DNA of 64,000 nt, taken from NCBI GenBank assembly GCA_001939145.1, contig LSRX01000814.1, positions 102,369 to 166,368 on the forward strand. The letters run 5' to 3'. Made by a program: the position numbers and the translations under genes. The first letter of the stretch is position 1, and each line of letters begins with the position of its first letter. The notes under the pieces were generated by a model that saw only the letters and a program-made list of their open reading frames with translations, did no database searches and had not been told where the DNA came from. The stretch is from Symbiodinium microadriaticum. Taxonomy: Eukaryota > Sar > Dinophyceae > Suessiales > Symbiodiniaceae. Shown piece by piece: positions 12,690 through 24,307 of this stretch.

Positions 12690-13375
12690 CACACAAACAC
12701 CTATTGAACCTATTGATGCATTTGTATATGTACGNTTATTTAATTTATTCATTTACTAACTAATGATTTATTTGTGTGTGTACATATGCGCAAGCGTGCA
12801 TGTGTATATGTACGTGCGTACGTGGGTAGGCAGGTAGGCAGGTAGGCAGGTAGGCAGGTAGGCAGGTAGGGAGGTAGGTAGGCAGGTAGGTATGCATGCA
12901 CTTACGTACGTACGTATGTATATAAACATATATATAGATATATATGTAAATGTATTTATATATACACACGTGTATATACATAGATATACACAGACATACA
13001 TACATACATACATACATACATACGTACATACATACATACATACATGCATACAACCAGACATACACGCATACAGGTATACAGACAGACAGGCAGGCAGGCA
13101 GGCAGGTAGGCAGACAGACAGAGACACAGATACAGATACGGATACAGATACAGACACCAATACTGATACATATATGTATACACACACACATATATATATA
13201 TATATATGTGTGTGTACATATGTGTATATACATGTGTGTACGTGTGTGCGTGTGTACATGTGCGTGTATCTATATCTACATCTATGAGCATCTATATCTA
13301 CATCTGCATCTATATCTAACTATGTCTATATCTATATCTAGATCTATCTATCCATCTATCTACCACATCGAAAAC
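12690..13375. repeat. Large compound microsatellite
   Basis: The tract runs through (GGCAGGTA)n at about 12830-12890, (CATA)n at about 12985-13045, (CAGA)/(CAGG)n at about 13078-13120, GATACA units at 13128-13170, TA and TG runs at about 13190-13215, and CATCTATATCTA units to 13360. It is open on both strands in several frames and gives long Tyr/Ile/His/Thr or Cys/Val/Met false proteins, so no gene is called. Confidence 0.9.
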
Positions 13376-13451
13376 TTATTTGTACATACGTTTATAATGC
13401 TTCGTAAGCAACTCATATAATGTAACATCTGCGAACATGCTTTTATTGCAG

Positions 13452-14155
13452 GCCCTCCCTCCCGGGGTGAAGAGAGCCTCTCCAGTGCGTGACCTTATCT
13501 CGCGGAAGGACCTCCACCACTTTCTTGACATGGGAGCAGGCCTAAGTGAACACGAGCGTCCGCGACATAACATGGAATCATTGTGTCGCCAAGCCGACAG
13601 CTTCTTGAGCATATTGGCACACAGTCTCGCGCGGCAGAAGCCTACCAAGGCCTAGCATCTACGCCGAGATTCGGAATGCATGTGGCATGTGGATCAGAAT
13701 ACCTGGTCACAAGTCTACAAACTCCAAAAGCCCGAAGCCAAAGCCCGACACGCCCCGGCGTCTGCACAGGAATCTCCTTTGCTTTTCAGGCCCTGGCATC
13801 TTGCAGCCTGTTCCGCTCCCAGAGCGCGTCCAACAGGAGAAGGATCTTATGGTCAAAGTCGTTGCGGCACAGGACCTGCTATGCACCGGCGATCTGCTTA
13901 CCTTGGGGTTTCGGCTTCCCCCCTGCATCTGTTCTGCTCTTACTAAGACTGGCCCAAGATGCTAGATGTTCCTTAACCCCAAACCCTAAGCAAGCGTTAA
14001 GCCTCAAACCGACGGAGCCGAATTTGAATGATTGCTCTCTTCAGCAAGTCGCAGTGTTTTTGATGAGCTCGTCAATGATCTGCCGATATGGCTTCCTGCA
14101 GACCACACAGCACAAGCACCAAGTCAGTGAGGCATCAGAATGTGATGTTCACGGT
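13452..14155 (+). CDS. Anonymous plus-strand gene, three exons
   Basis: Exon 1 begins after TTATTGCAG at about 13452 and reads SPVRDLISRKDLHHFLDMGA; a GT donor at about 13618 leaves phase 1. Exon 2 begins after TTTTCAG at about 13789 and reads PLPERVQQEKDLMVKVVAAQ, ending near 13905. Exon 3 begins near 14049 and reads RSVFDELVNDLPIWLPADHT. The phases agree for all three joins as placed. Later text to about 14440 is unresolved. No domain is recognised. The longest single open frame over the region is not the one supported here. Confidence 0.42.
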
Positions 14156-14669
14156 TTCGGCTGGTGCGAAAAGACAGGCGAAATGCCCACTCAAATATGC
14201 CGGCCGCACATCTCCACGCAAACTTTTCCGACTTTGCAAGTTCGGTTTCTCGATCAAGCAGGATTCCACCCCTACAAAGGACGCAGAAGCATAGAACTTT
14301 TAGGGCCCTCTTGTTGTTCTAAAGCCCTCGTGACATGCCCTCGCCAACAAGTCTGCGTTGAAACAGCGTCCTTGCCAGCTCGAGCGCAGGACCTGAGTTC
14401 GCCTCCTCGCAGGCAGAATCATCCGTGTCATATTCAGCGGTAGGCAGATATAGAAGAGCCTTGGCTTGAGCAGCTAGCTCCAGTTTGGGGTGTGTATCTT
14501 GAAGAGCCTTGCATGCACAACAAGTGCTCATGGGAGGCAGTCCTGTGAGACATGCCTAGGAACGGCTCTGGTGGCTCCCGTGCGGCTTCAGGTGTTCCAA
14601 CCAAGCGGAGATCAGACTTCGGAGCGACTTTAAACACAGCCAAAGGGTCCAGGAAAATCTAATTAGGAG

Positions 14670-15299
14670 TCACATTGGTTGGGAAGCCAGCCATGCCTCA
14701 CTTTTTCCAATGAATGTCAAGCCCTCCCTTGCGTCCCTGTCTGTTCCAATCGCCCACGCGAGGAAGCGAGTTCCCGTCCTTGCCCTTCTCCCCATCCTCA
14801 CTCCGGGGCCGGTCGGCCGGCTTGCCCTGTGCAGGGACTCCCGAAGCAAAGGCTTTAAACACTTCGCGAGGTGTTTCTTAGGGGATGCAGGCTTCTCACG
14901 AAGTGAGTCTAAGGCTACGGCTGCAAAGACTACCGAGTTGAAGGAACCGTGGCTTGAGCAAGCTCCCTGTGGACCACGCCGACTGGTCCCACATGCCTCT
15001 TTATCCTTGTCCTGCTCCCGGTCCCATTTCCGATCGCGGTCGTATCGGTCTCGATAGTATCGAGGCGGACCCCACCAATCCTGAAAGGCAAGCCGCCGAG
15101 TGTCCAAGGCACAGCTCGATGCTTCCAATGCCGAGTCAACGCGACGCCCCACAAAGCACTGGGCTTCGTGCGTGGCCGTAGCCATGGTATGGCGAAGGCC
15201 CATACCTTTGCGAAGAGAAGCCGACTGCGATGCGCCAGCCGAATATGCACATACAACACAGAACACTGCAAGGCATGTCTTGGATCGAAAAGCTTCCAA
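14670..15299 (-). CDS. Possible Arg/Asp-rich protein with N-terminal signal-like segment
   Basis: A 209-codon open frame begins with a hydrophobic N-terminal segment (CLAVFCVVCAYSAGASQS) and later has a strongly charged RD/DR-rich stretch (YYRDRYDRDRKWDREQDKDK). The charged part is preceded by a good acceptor (GCCTTTCAG|GATTGG, exon start 15080), and the N-terminal part is followed by a donor-like AAAG|GTATGG. The frame may therefore be two exons read through an intron. RD-rich stretches are common in RNA-associated proteins, which conflicts with a secreted start, so one of the two parts may be chance. Confidence 0.35.
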   Translation of the reverse strand: MEAFRSKTCLAVFCVVCAYSAGASQSASLRKGMGLRHTMATATHEAQCFVGRRVDSALEASSCALDTRRLAFQDWWGPPRYYRDRYDRDRKWDREQDKDKEACGTSRRGPQGACSSHGSFNSVVFAAVALDSLREKPASPKKHLAKCLKPLLRESLHRASRPTGPGVRMGRRARTGTRFLAWAIGTDRDAREGLTFIGKSEAWLASQPM

Positions 15300-15924
15300 A
15301 ATTACAGATGTGCGCTGCCCTCATTTTGCTTGGAAAAACTGCACCTGCTGAAGCCTTCTTGTCTGAGGTAGGCGCCACCACATCCTCAAAGCAGGAGGGA
15401 ATGCAACTTGAGAGAAGATGTTTATGTCCGGGGCTGGGAGAGAACCTCGAAGCAAAAGCAAGCCGGGGAGGAGCCCAAAGCCCAAAGCCAGAAGCCTCGA
15501 GAGGAATGCCTTGGGGCCTCTGGGTCTCAGGTGCTCCTGAAACACATGGGGAAAGATACCGGAAGCTGGCGAATCGCAGAAGTGAGAGATCAATCACATG
15601 CCTTCAAACTTCAGACTTCAACATGCAGGCTCGCCAGAAGCTCGCCTCAATTTGGCATCGAATTACAAATCCGGCGTCACGGGGCAGCAGATGCAAGTTG
15701 CCGCCCGCACACCCCAGTCTTCCCACGGCCGAGCCTTAAAAGTGTGCTGTTCCTCAGTCCCCCAGGCGAACAGCGCGGTAGACTGGAGCCGAACAGCTGC
15801 GACAACGGCTTTCACTCGGGCCAGGGCGCAAGCTTCGAGGATTGCTAGACTCAGATGCAGCCGAGGAGTGTGCCGCACCAGAGACAAACCACCACCACAA
15901 TACCTACTGCCTAGACCGGCGGTA

Positions 15925-16365
15925 AAAGTGTTGCTGTCGTTGCTTTGTTGCTGTCGTTGCGGGGGAATGTTTATGTTTGCTGTCGTTGCGGGGGGCGCGT
16001 TTTTTTGCTGCCGCTGCGGGGGCGCGTTGTTTGTTGCTGTTGTTGCAGGGGCACCTTTGCTTTTTTGCCTGTGCGGGCCTGCGTTTTTTTTGCTGTCGTT
16101 GCGGGGTCGCGTTTTTTTCCTGTCGCCGCGGGTTTTTGTTGCTGTCGTTGCGCTGACCGGCACGTTTTTACTTTTTGTTGCTGTTGTTGCGGTCGCCGGA
16201 GCGTTCGTTTTTCGCTGTCGTCGCGGTCCCCTGCCCGTGTTTTTTCTCTTTATTTTGCTGTCGTTGCGGTCCCCGTCGAGTTGTTTTTTGCTGTCGTTGC
16301 GCTTCCCGGCGCGTTTTTTATTGCTGTCGTTGCGGGGCGGAGATTTTTTAGGTTCGTCTGTTCGC
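15925..16365. repeat. GCTGTCGTTGCGGGG minisatellite, block 1
   Basis: Some twelve to fourteen copies of the core TTTTGCTGTCGTTGCGGGG, separated by T-runs and GCGCG-type linkers, have a period varying between about 25 and 50 bases. The block ends at GTTGGTGGTGGTGG. All three frames are open on the minus strand (Arg/Asn/Asp/Ser/Lys- and Gln-rich), so the long ORF there is treated as repeat artefact. Confidence 0.8.
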
Positions 16366-16789
16366 CCCGTTGGTGGTGGTGGATAGGAAAACCCGTAATT
16401 TCCCATATTTTCATAGGACAACGTCTATTTTCTAATTATTGGTATTATTCGTATTTATGGTTTAGGGTTCATAGTGCTCCAGGGGTCCAGGGTGCAGGGT
16501 TGTAGGGCGCGGGTTTCCAGGTCTAGGGTAAAGGGTGTAAGGTCTACGTGTCGCCCCCAAATCCAGCAGAATGATAGGTTATGATCATTCATTTACATGG
16601 TAAACAAGAGCAGGGTTGAGGGCTGGGCGGAAGGATTGTAAGGAGGAGGGGTCTAGGTTTGCAGGGTTTAGAACTTGCGGGGTTGAGTTTTAAAGTGTAA
16701 GTGACCTATCAGGATTCTACACGGGTTGCTATGAGGATTTTTTACAATTTAGGGGGCATAGGCACAAGGTTTTCGATTCAAGGTTAATA

Positions 16790-17150
16790 TCATTACTAGC
16801 ATTACTACGATTATTTTTTGACGATTATTACTATACGATTACTAATATTCTTACTGTTATTACTAGTCACAATAATAGTCTTACATTTACTACTGATGTA
16901 GCTATTATTACTACATGTGACGATTGTTTGTGTTACTATCATTATTACATTATTCTTGCTCTTATTACGCGTACGAAGACTACTGACTATTATTACGATA
17001 CTACTATTATTATTACTACTGTTACTATTGTTACTATTATTTGTATACATATATTGCTATAAACAGATTTATTCCTATTACTATTATTACTGTCAATACT
17101 TTCATTACTATTTTTACTGTTGTTACGATTCTGAATATTACGTCGCTTTG
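16790..17150. repeat. AT-rich ATTACTATT tract between the two minisatellite blocks
   Basis: Imperfect trinucleotide-like TTACTATTATTACT repeats. Several words, such as TTTTACTGTTGTTACG near 17110, match the flanking minisatellite core with G replaced by A and C by T, as if the same repeat had decayed by transitions. Confidence 0.6.
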
Positions 17151-17159
17151 CAGCTGTTG

Positions 17160-17415
17160 TCAAGGGGCTCGTTTTTTTTTCTGTCGTCCCCGGACACACA
17201 TTGCTTTTTTTGCTGTCGTCCCCGGGGGCACGTCTTTTTGCTGTCGTTGCTGTCGGGGCGCGACTTTTTTTTTGCTGTCGTCCCCGGGGGGCACGTTTTG
17301 TTTTGCTGTCGTCCCTGGCGGCGCATTTGTTGCTGTCGTTTCAAGGGTGCGTTTTCTTTTTTGCTGTCGTTGCAGGGGCGCGTTTTCTTTTTTTTTGCTG
17401 TCGTTACGGGAATCG
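17160..17415. repeat. GCTGTCGTTGCGGGG minisatellite, block 2
   Basis: Eight further copies, most with GCTGTCGTCCCCGGGGG in place of GTTGCGGGG. Downstream (about 17490-17540) lies a CCACCACCACCAAC tract that is the inverted counterpart of the GGTGG tract at the end of block 1, with adjacent matching words (TAGGGAACCCG against TAGGAAAACCCG). Confidence 0.78.
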
Positions 17416-17549
17416 GGGTTCACTCACTCACTGGCTTCCTGGGTCCGCACAACGGCAACAAAGACAACATAAAGCAACTACCGAAACAAAACACGGGTTC
17501 CCTAGACCGACCACCACCACCAACACCAACACCACCACGACAGGGCTGC

Positions 17550-19560
17550 AAATGTCTATCAACAACAGAAACAATAGTTAAACCAGCACGACCACTGTCA
17601 TTTTCATTTTCGCCTCTCCAAGCAGCCAAGAAGTCAGTGAATGATCCTACTTGGCCCTTGCAGAGCTCCGCACCTCGCCGACAGATCCAAAGATGATCCC
17701 GAAGGGATGACTAATGGTGACTAAGTTCCTGCATTATTGGGCCATTATACCAAAGAATTCGAAGCCGGAGTCCGAAACGCGTAATGTTCACCCCGGAGAA
17801 TCGAAGGATCAGCGCGGGTCTCTGGAATCTCTGAAGTGCTCCCCTCCCCCAGCTGCTGCAAGCTCACAAGATGACTTTCACAGTGTTGAAGCAAGACGTG
17901 TTTCTCGAGGGCTGGGGTCGTCGTCGGTCAATCTTACGGCCTTCCACTTTATCCCCGAGCCTGCACCAAAACATAACCACACAACAACATATGTGAAATA
18001 ACTCTGTGAGGGCTGCGCTTTACCACTCCCGGAAGCCACTAGGCCACATCCATGCCTCCCTTGCACGAGTCTGCAGCAGCAAGCTCTGAATTATTCACAA
18101 AGTAACACGCGTTGCCGCTGGTGTGATTTCGGTTGGGCCAATTCAGATCACGACAAGTTCAAGCTAAAGATGCTGAGCAAAAAACAAACTAGACGTGGAC
18201 AATTATGAGAGCACGATCTTCTAAGCTGGCCTGTCAAGCACACTCGGCACGCGTAGTGGCGATTTGCGACACTACAGACACTGCTGGGCAGTGTGATTGA
18301 CATTTTTGAGGCCAGCTGCTTGCCATGGACATCACTGGGACTTTGCTTCTGCGTGAAGTGTCAGCATCCCTCACTTCGTTGCACCCCTGAAAAGCCAGTC
18401 CCTGAACCAACCCCGTGAAGCAGCAACATGTTTCCTTTTTCCACCGAATGACCGGTAAAAGTCTATCTGTGGGCAAACAACCACTTTCTGGTCTTTTCGT
18501 CACCCAGCATGGCCCAGCAGCCCTGAAAGGACCCTTTCTACTGGAGCGGCTCGCTGCTGCTCTGGCCCTGGGCTGGCCTCTTTTGGGTGCTGGTCGTGCT
18601 CTCAGGTCAGTGTCAGGGTGGTGTCACAGACTGCATACCTTGGGCAAAGCCGCGTGGGGAGGCTCCAACTGAGCCTGGCAGTGGCCCATCCCTTCTGCTA
18701 GCCGCCGCTTAGCCCCGCGTGACTGCCTGGGCTCAGATTTTGCGATACCTGTCGCTTCTTGTGGCGAAGTTCAAGACGCCGGCAAAAGCCTCCCCTGATC
18801 TAGTAGATACCTCCACCGACATGACTTCGACAAGATCCGCGAGACTCTTTGTGCACCTTCAACAGCTCTGGCTCCTAGAACAGATAAAGCAGTAATTACC
18901 AAGCCCCTAACACGCCTCAATCCCTCGCCTCCGCACATTTGTGACCTCGCGGATTCTCTCGGCAAGCCAAGCGGCACCCCAGAAACTGCAGTCGAAGGTC
19001 CATCCTAGGTGGGCTTCAGGACCGGGAGTCGGGGTTCCTGGGAGCGCGGGGTAGGAGTAGACTCGGCCACAAGCCACATGCAAGCATCGGCGTTTGCTTG
19101 GGAAGGCTGAGGCTTCAGCGTGTCTGTAAACGGCCAAGGAGTGGCCTCAGGGCGCCGCTGGACTGGCGGAGGCTTTGCTGGCGCTACCGATGTAAGAATC
19201 TGGGGCTATGGCCATAGCTACTTCGGCAATGTGCTTTGCGGATTGCTTTATAGTCTAAAGGACTGAAGAGCCGGATTGCGAGCAGAGATCACCAGATAGC
19301 TGCTTTTTCAGGCAAATGGTCGTCATGGAGCGACTGAGATCGATGCCAGCATCTGCTTGTGACTTCCGGAAGTCCTGTCACAGGGTCGCGCCAAGGGTGG
19401 TTCGGAGTTCCCCGCTGGCCTAAGGGCGGGAACAAGTGTTTTTGATGAAGGTTTAACGTCATCGAAGCACCTGGCGCTGGGCACCAACCGCGCTTCGACG
19501 ACGAGCAGACTGGGAGGAAATCTGCGAGCGGCTGAACGCGCGGCCTTCGGCCACCCTGTC
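17550..19560. other. No convincing gene
   Basis: Several short frames are open on both strands, but none combines natural composition with splice sites that I can support. Confidence 0.4.
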
Positions 19561-19765
19561 CCTTCCTGACTGCAACCCCACCAATGCCGTCCACCAACTG
19601 TGTACATCTGCATCTCTATGGAAAGCTCCTGGAAAGAAGTTTGTCTCCTAGCTATCGACGAAAGCCCTCCAAACACCCTGCAAGTGGCCTGGCGCAGTGC
19701 ATCCAGGAGCTTCTGCGGCTCCACACGAGCATCGGGATCCGACAGCACTGCGCAGGGTGGTGTGG
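19560..19765 (-). CDS. Anonymous exon pair
   Basis: A 25-codon exon (about 19755-19682) lies between CCTGCGCAG and a GTGTTT donor and reads LSDPDARVEPQKLLDALRQA. A second exon starts after TTTCCAG at about 19630 and reads AFHRDADVHSWWTALVGLQS or an alternative frame ELSIEMQMYTVGG. The frames at the join do not yet agree. No family is recognised. Confidence 0.33.
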
Positions 19766-20932
19766 GCAGCAAGTAAACAGTGGCAAGGCAACCGTTGCTT
19801 AGCCTTTTCCCAAACGTTGGAGAGATACACAGAAGGACGTATGTCGCTCACCTGAGGAGATCTTCTTGAGCATCGCACACCGAACATCTTGCATTACAGG
19901 CTTCCGCTTCAAAGGACCGAAACAAAAGAATCAATGAGTCGAGTCTCGAGTGAACCCCCGCACGTGTATCCACCTTCTTCGGCGCGCGCGCGAAACAGAT
20001 CTGTGGCCTCCCAAAAGGCCAAAACCCCCTAAACTACGGGTTCAGCCCGAAAGGTGGGCCCCAAGACTTGGGTAGAGCTTCGAGCGAGCTTGGGCTGGCA
20101 TCTTATCAGGGGCCTTTTTTCAACTCTATGCTTGAGGTCCTGCTCTCAAAATTCCTACTTTCTGAAACCCCTTCTATGAATGGGCTTCGTCCTGCAGGCC
20201 ATACATATTTTTAGGCTTTCCTGGGTAAGACAGCCTCGCCGGCCACGAAGACCTCGAAGAACGGGCTGTCGTCCTCACGTTGTCATGAGATGTTCACATG
20301 AACCTTCGAGGCCATAACCTCGCCAAGTCCCAACTCTCAGAATCGCAATCGACGCTAAATCAAAGAAAGGCGATCCCTGGACGACTAGTCAAGGGATGGC
20401 CCATTCAAGCCGATTCACAGACAACAGCACAAAGCGGCTCCTCCTGAAGGGCCAGCTTGAAGCGAAACTCGATCCTGTTGATTGAAAAACGCTGGCGCTG
20501 CACAAAGTGTTGGGAGCATTAGGGCCTTCTTAGGCCTTCTAAAACCCAAGGATGCCGCATCTTAGATGTCAGATTTAGGCAAAGTAATGACCTGCCATCT
20601 CCTTGGGCTTCTTCGCTTGGCACGGCTCTGGTCGGGAGATCTTCGGTTTGTGAGGGCAGGGAGGGGCAGAAGCTACACCACATCATTGGAGACTTGGGGA
20701 TCTAAAGCCTGCAAAATGAGCACGCAACCGTCAGAAGTATCGCCTGCAACTGTGTGGGGCTAAGCTATGTTGTTGTGGTTGCCGCTATGGCTGTGGTTGT
20801 GGTCGTTGTTGCGGTTGTAATTGACACGAGGACTACATGCTTGCATGATAAGTTCGGTTCCTGAGGCCAACAGGAGCGCAGCATGCTTGCTGTTTCGACG
20901 GATGTGTTGGTGGTCACAGTTGTATATGTACG

Positions 20933-20956
20933 GATGTATGTATGTATGTATGTATG

Positions 20957-20985
<29 letters not shown>
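20933..20985. repeat. (TATG)n microsatellite
   Basis: About 13 near-perfect TATG units. Flanking minus-strand sequence at about 21250-21060 has a protein-like frame (GDFLCTGIEKVRASAGDATK) that may be an exon but lacks fixed ends. Confidence 0.88.
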
Positions 20986-20987
<2 letters not shown>

Positions 20988-22462
20988 CTCTCCTGCATTC
21001 GAGCTCGGGAACTGACGTGTAGAACATTTCGGTGGGCTCTCTTCGCAGCTAGGCCGGTGCCTGAAGATCCAATGCCCACAGTTGAGCACCTGCGAGACAG
21101 CGACTTCGAGTTGTGTCAAGCAAGGTGCAAGAACAACAAGGAAAGCGTTGCTTCGTATCAAGAAGTTTTGTAGCATCACCTGCGGATGCTCGGACCTTTT
21201 CGATACCCGTGCATAGGAAATCTCCTAGCTCTAGCTGGGCTAAAAAAACCCTCGTCATACGAAACCCGTGGAATAACATCCGAGTCATCACTATGAACTC
21301 CAATAGAGATCCGAAAGATTAAAGCTTGGCCTCTGTGCTTTGTGGCTGACATCGCAACTCGAGAGCAATGTACATCATGAGAGGGCCCAGGGTTTAGGGT
21401 GTAGGGCCTGCGGGGATTCCGACAAGTCGTGCATGCAGCGAACCCGACGAATTACCTTGAACATACTTCAGCACTCATGAGCAACCCCCAACTTGTCCCC
21501 AACCCCAAATTGTCAAATCTCGAGGCCTACTAGTTGCTATGGCCTTCCGTGCGCGCTTGGCCCCCTGAACGTTGCTGCCGATTACATCGGCTGGGTAGAC
21601 CTCGGGCGGCCGTCTCGGGGGCACTAGCAAGACGGATGTTGAGATAAAGTTATAACTAGCTGGAGCGGAACGACATGTACTGCGCAACCAGTCAACTTCA
21701 CAAAGCACAGCGAGACCAAAAGTCAATAGTCTGCCAGTCCTGCATGCTTCCAGTTGGATGTACGTAGATAGAAGTTTGCAGCAGGAACGTCATGCGCTCA
21801 AGAGCTCTGGTCTCACCAAAAAAATGAACCAAAGCCTCAGCAGCGTGAATCTATGTACACAAGCCGGGCATAACTCCAATGTCGAGCATTAGCTTCAGCA
21901 AGCTCCAAGCCTCGCCCCCAAAGTCTTCCCAGCAGTTGTAAAGGGACAGAAGCTTACGCCCACAACTCTTTAGGTTTGCTTGCTGAGTGCCCGACGTGGC
22001 CGCAGGCCTGGCAGCGTACCACCAAAAGATCCTCGACCTGAGCTGAGCACTGTAAAGGAGCTCTCACAAACTTCCACCATTCTGTCAGATGATTGCCCTG
22101 CAAAACAGGTCGACCGTCGCTTGCGCCTCTAAGCCTTCGGCCCTTCGACTCGAGACGTGTTTGCAGAGTACAGCCGAATCTACAAGTATTGCATTATATG
22201 CTGTCCGCACTCTGATCTCAAATTGACCTCTATATAGATTGCTTGCACTCCTGCGAGGGCTCGGCCCTAGTAGCATCTGCACCGCTGACGCCACAGATCC
22301 TAAGCGCATGCCAGACGCAGCCACACAACGGGGCGGGTGCAGTGGCTTCGCGACATCCCGTACAGTTGATCCTAATTACACTCATCGTACCACACGTCCT
22401 ACCCCTTCGACCGTGCACCCGATTTCAACATATGATAGGTAGCACGCGTGCATGCATATCAT

Positions 22463-22690
22463 GTATGTATGTATGTATGTATGTATGCATGCATGCATGC
22501 ATGCATGCATGCATGCATGTGTGTGTATATACATAGATATGTAAATATACATACATGTGTATATAGACACACGCATCTATATATATATATATACATATAT
22601 ATGTATATATATACAACACAGACAGATGAAAGGATGGATGGATGGATGGATGGATGGATGGATGGATGGATGGATGGATGGATAAATGGA
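22463..22690. repeat. (TATG)/(CATG)n, (TA)n and (GGAT)n microsatellites
   Basis: TATG then CATG units at 22463-22520, a TA-rich run at about 22577-22612, and about 14 GGAT units at 22631-22687. Open frames are artefacts. Confidence 0.9.
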
Positions 22691-23489
22691 TAGATAACTA
22701 GATAAATAGATAGTGTCAGTGTGAGAGTGTATAATCACATTTCCAAAGAAGAGCGCCGAAGCCTGCTGCGCACCTGGGGCCCGGGCCGCCTCACCGCGAA
22801 GTTGCTGAGCACCAGGCACCTCTTAGAGCTCTAAAAAGGTTCCACTCACAGAGAGTTGGTTTAAGGCTTGGGGTACACAGTCTCTCTTCAGGGCCTTTAT
22901 AACTTTATAGCGTGTTTGCTGAAAGCTTATCGGGCTTAGGGCTTCGGCTTCAAATCTCTGTTGCCAGGATCTTCTTAGTGAAAAGGATCCTATCTTCTGA
23001 CGAACTCGGTGTAATGAACTTCTGCACATGCGGCGAAGTTGAGTACACATCTCTTGGTCTCAACCCAAACCGAGCGCGAAGTCACATCTGACCTTGAGCC
23101 ACCTCTTGCAGGGACTTCTGCTGCAGTATCAGTTTGTCAATGTTGGGTGCATTAAGAATTTGCACGACAGTGCCACCCAAGTTGTCTCGACTACCAACCA
23201 ACCGGGTTCCCAGCATTCAAGCCCTGACCCCTGGACTGTAAAGTGTCTGCATGTCGAGGGCTTAGGACCACAAGCTTGGAATCCTGAAGGTCCTCAAAGT
23301 CTTCTGTTCGAAGGGCGTTGCCTCTCCCCTCGCCGTGCGGCAGCTTCTATATCGCGGAGCCTCGTCCAACGGATGATTGACGCAGGCATCCCCATCCAAC
23401 ACTCTCCAAGATGGGCGTCGCTGAATAAAGCGCCTTAGCCTGGCCGAGTTCTTCACCCTTAGCCTTCGCTTGTGGAATGCGGGTAAAAC

Positions 23490-24307
23490 CTAAAGCCTAA
23501 AGACGAGCAAGATTAGCAGAGCAGCAAATGCCCCGCAAACGTCTGTAGCCGCAGCCCCCGAAGGCCTCCTGGGCTCCGTGTGGTTGATGTAAACCTCAGG
23601 AAAAGACTGAAAAGGAGGCCTTGTCTCAAACACGGTCCCGGCCCTTCCGTCAGGGCCCAGGCCGTGGCAAGCTTCGAGGATGCCAGCTCCGGCTCCTGGA
23701 AAAGAGAGAGCAGAGAGAGCTGAGAGCACACAGACCTCGAAGCACAGACCCCGAAAAGCTGATCTCTGGCAAATGCATCTTGCGGGCCGAGACCTAGACC
23801 ATGCACGCCGGACACCAGAAACGAACCCAACACCCGATCCCCAGAGTCCTCTCCAAAAGAACTCCAAAAGAACCCGGAATTCGGAAGACACTCCCAAACC
23901 CCCCTCCAGGAGTCCCCCAAAAGCCTAAACTGCAAGCGTGCGTTCGAGGAGGGCCTCGTTGCGGCTTTCCGCGGCAGCCGGGGCCGGGGCCGGCTCACCC
24001 CGTTTCTCCGGAGGGGTCTCCTAGGATTTCAGGTTTGGGGTCTTAGGAGTGAGCTTACAGCATGGGCTTCAGGATGTCGGGGCTTCAGGGTTTAGGGAAG
24101 TTTAGGGTCTGGGTTTATTGCGTTTCTCCTAAGTTTCGGTCGGCAGCTTTGTGCATGGGAGTCGAGCGCTGTGTGGTTACCTGACTCGACGAAGCTGGAC
24201 TCACAAGCTCTTCCTGCGATGTGAAGTGCAACACCGATGGCACTGAACCCCAGCTCCTCTTCTTCGTCCAGCTCTGTGGTGTCACCACCTCGGTGCACTT
24301 TGTGGGA
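23490..24307 (-). CDS. Membrane-anchored protein, 3' exons
   Basis: One exon at 24307-24181 lies between GCCCGCAG and G|GTAACC and contains TTELDEEEELGFSAIGVALH. A possible middle exon at about 23990-23930 reads EPAPAPAAAESRNEALLERT. The last exon (23695-23490) follows CTTTTCCAG, contains one NHT sequon, and ends in a hydrophobic tail (DVCGAFAALLILLVFRL) before a TAG stop. A hydrophobic C-terminus directly before the stop suggests a single C-terminal membrane anchor or a GPI-type signal. The function is unknown. The last exon is the most secure part; the middle exon boundaries are guessed. Confidence 0.5.

Noticed and set aside
12830..13120. Possible CRISPR-like array
   Set aside because: The repeats are contiguous tetra/octanucleotides with no spacers, in a eukaryotic context.
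12760..13420. Long ORFs of about 110-165 codons on both strands
   Set aside because: They are pure microsatellite translation (Tyr/Ile/His/Thr or Cys/Val/Met repeats) open in several frames at once.
13583..14443. 286-codon plus-strand ORF
   Set aside because: Exons in other frames with good splice sites (13789-13905 and about 14049-14155) fit better.
15663..16421. 252-codon minus-strand and 262-codon plus-strand ORFs
   Set aside because: They lie in the GCTGTCGTTGC minisatellite, where all frames stay open; there is no independent coding sign.
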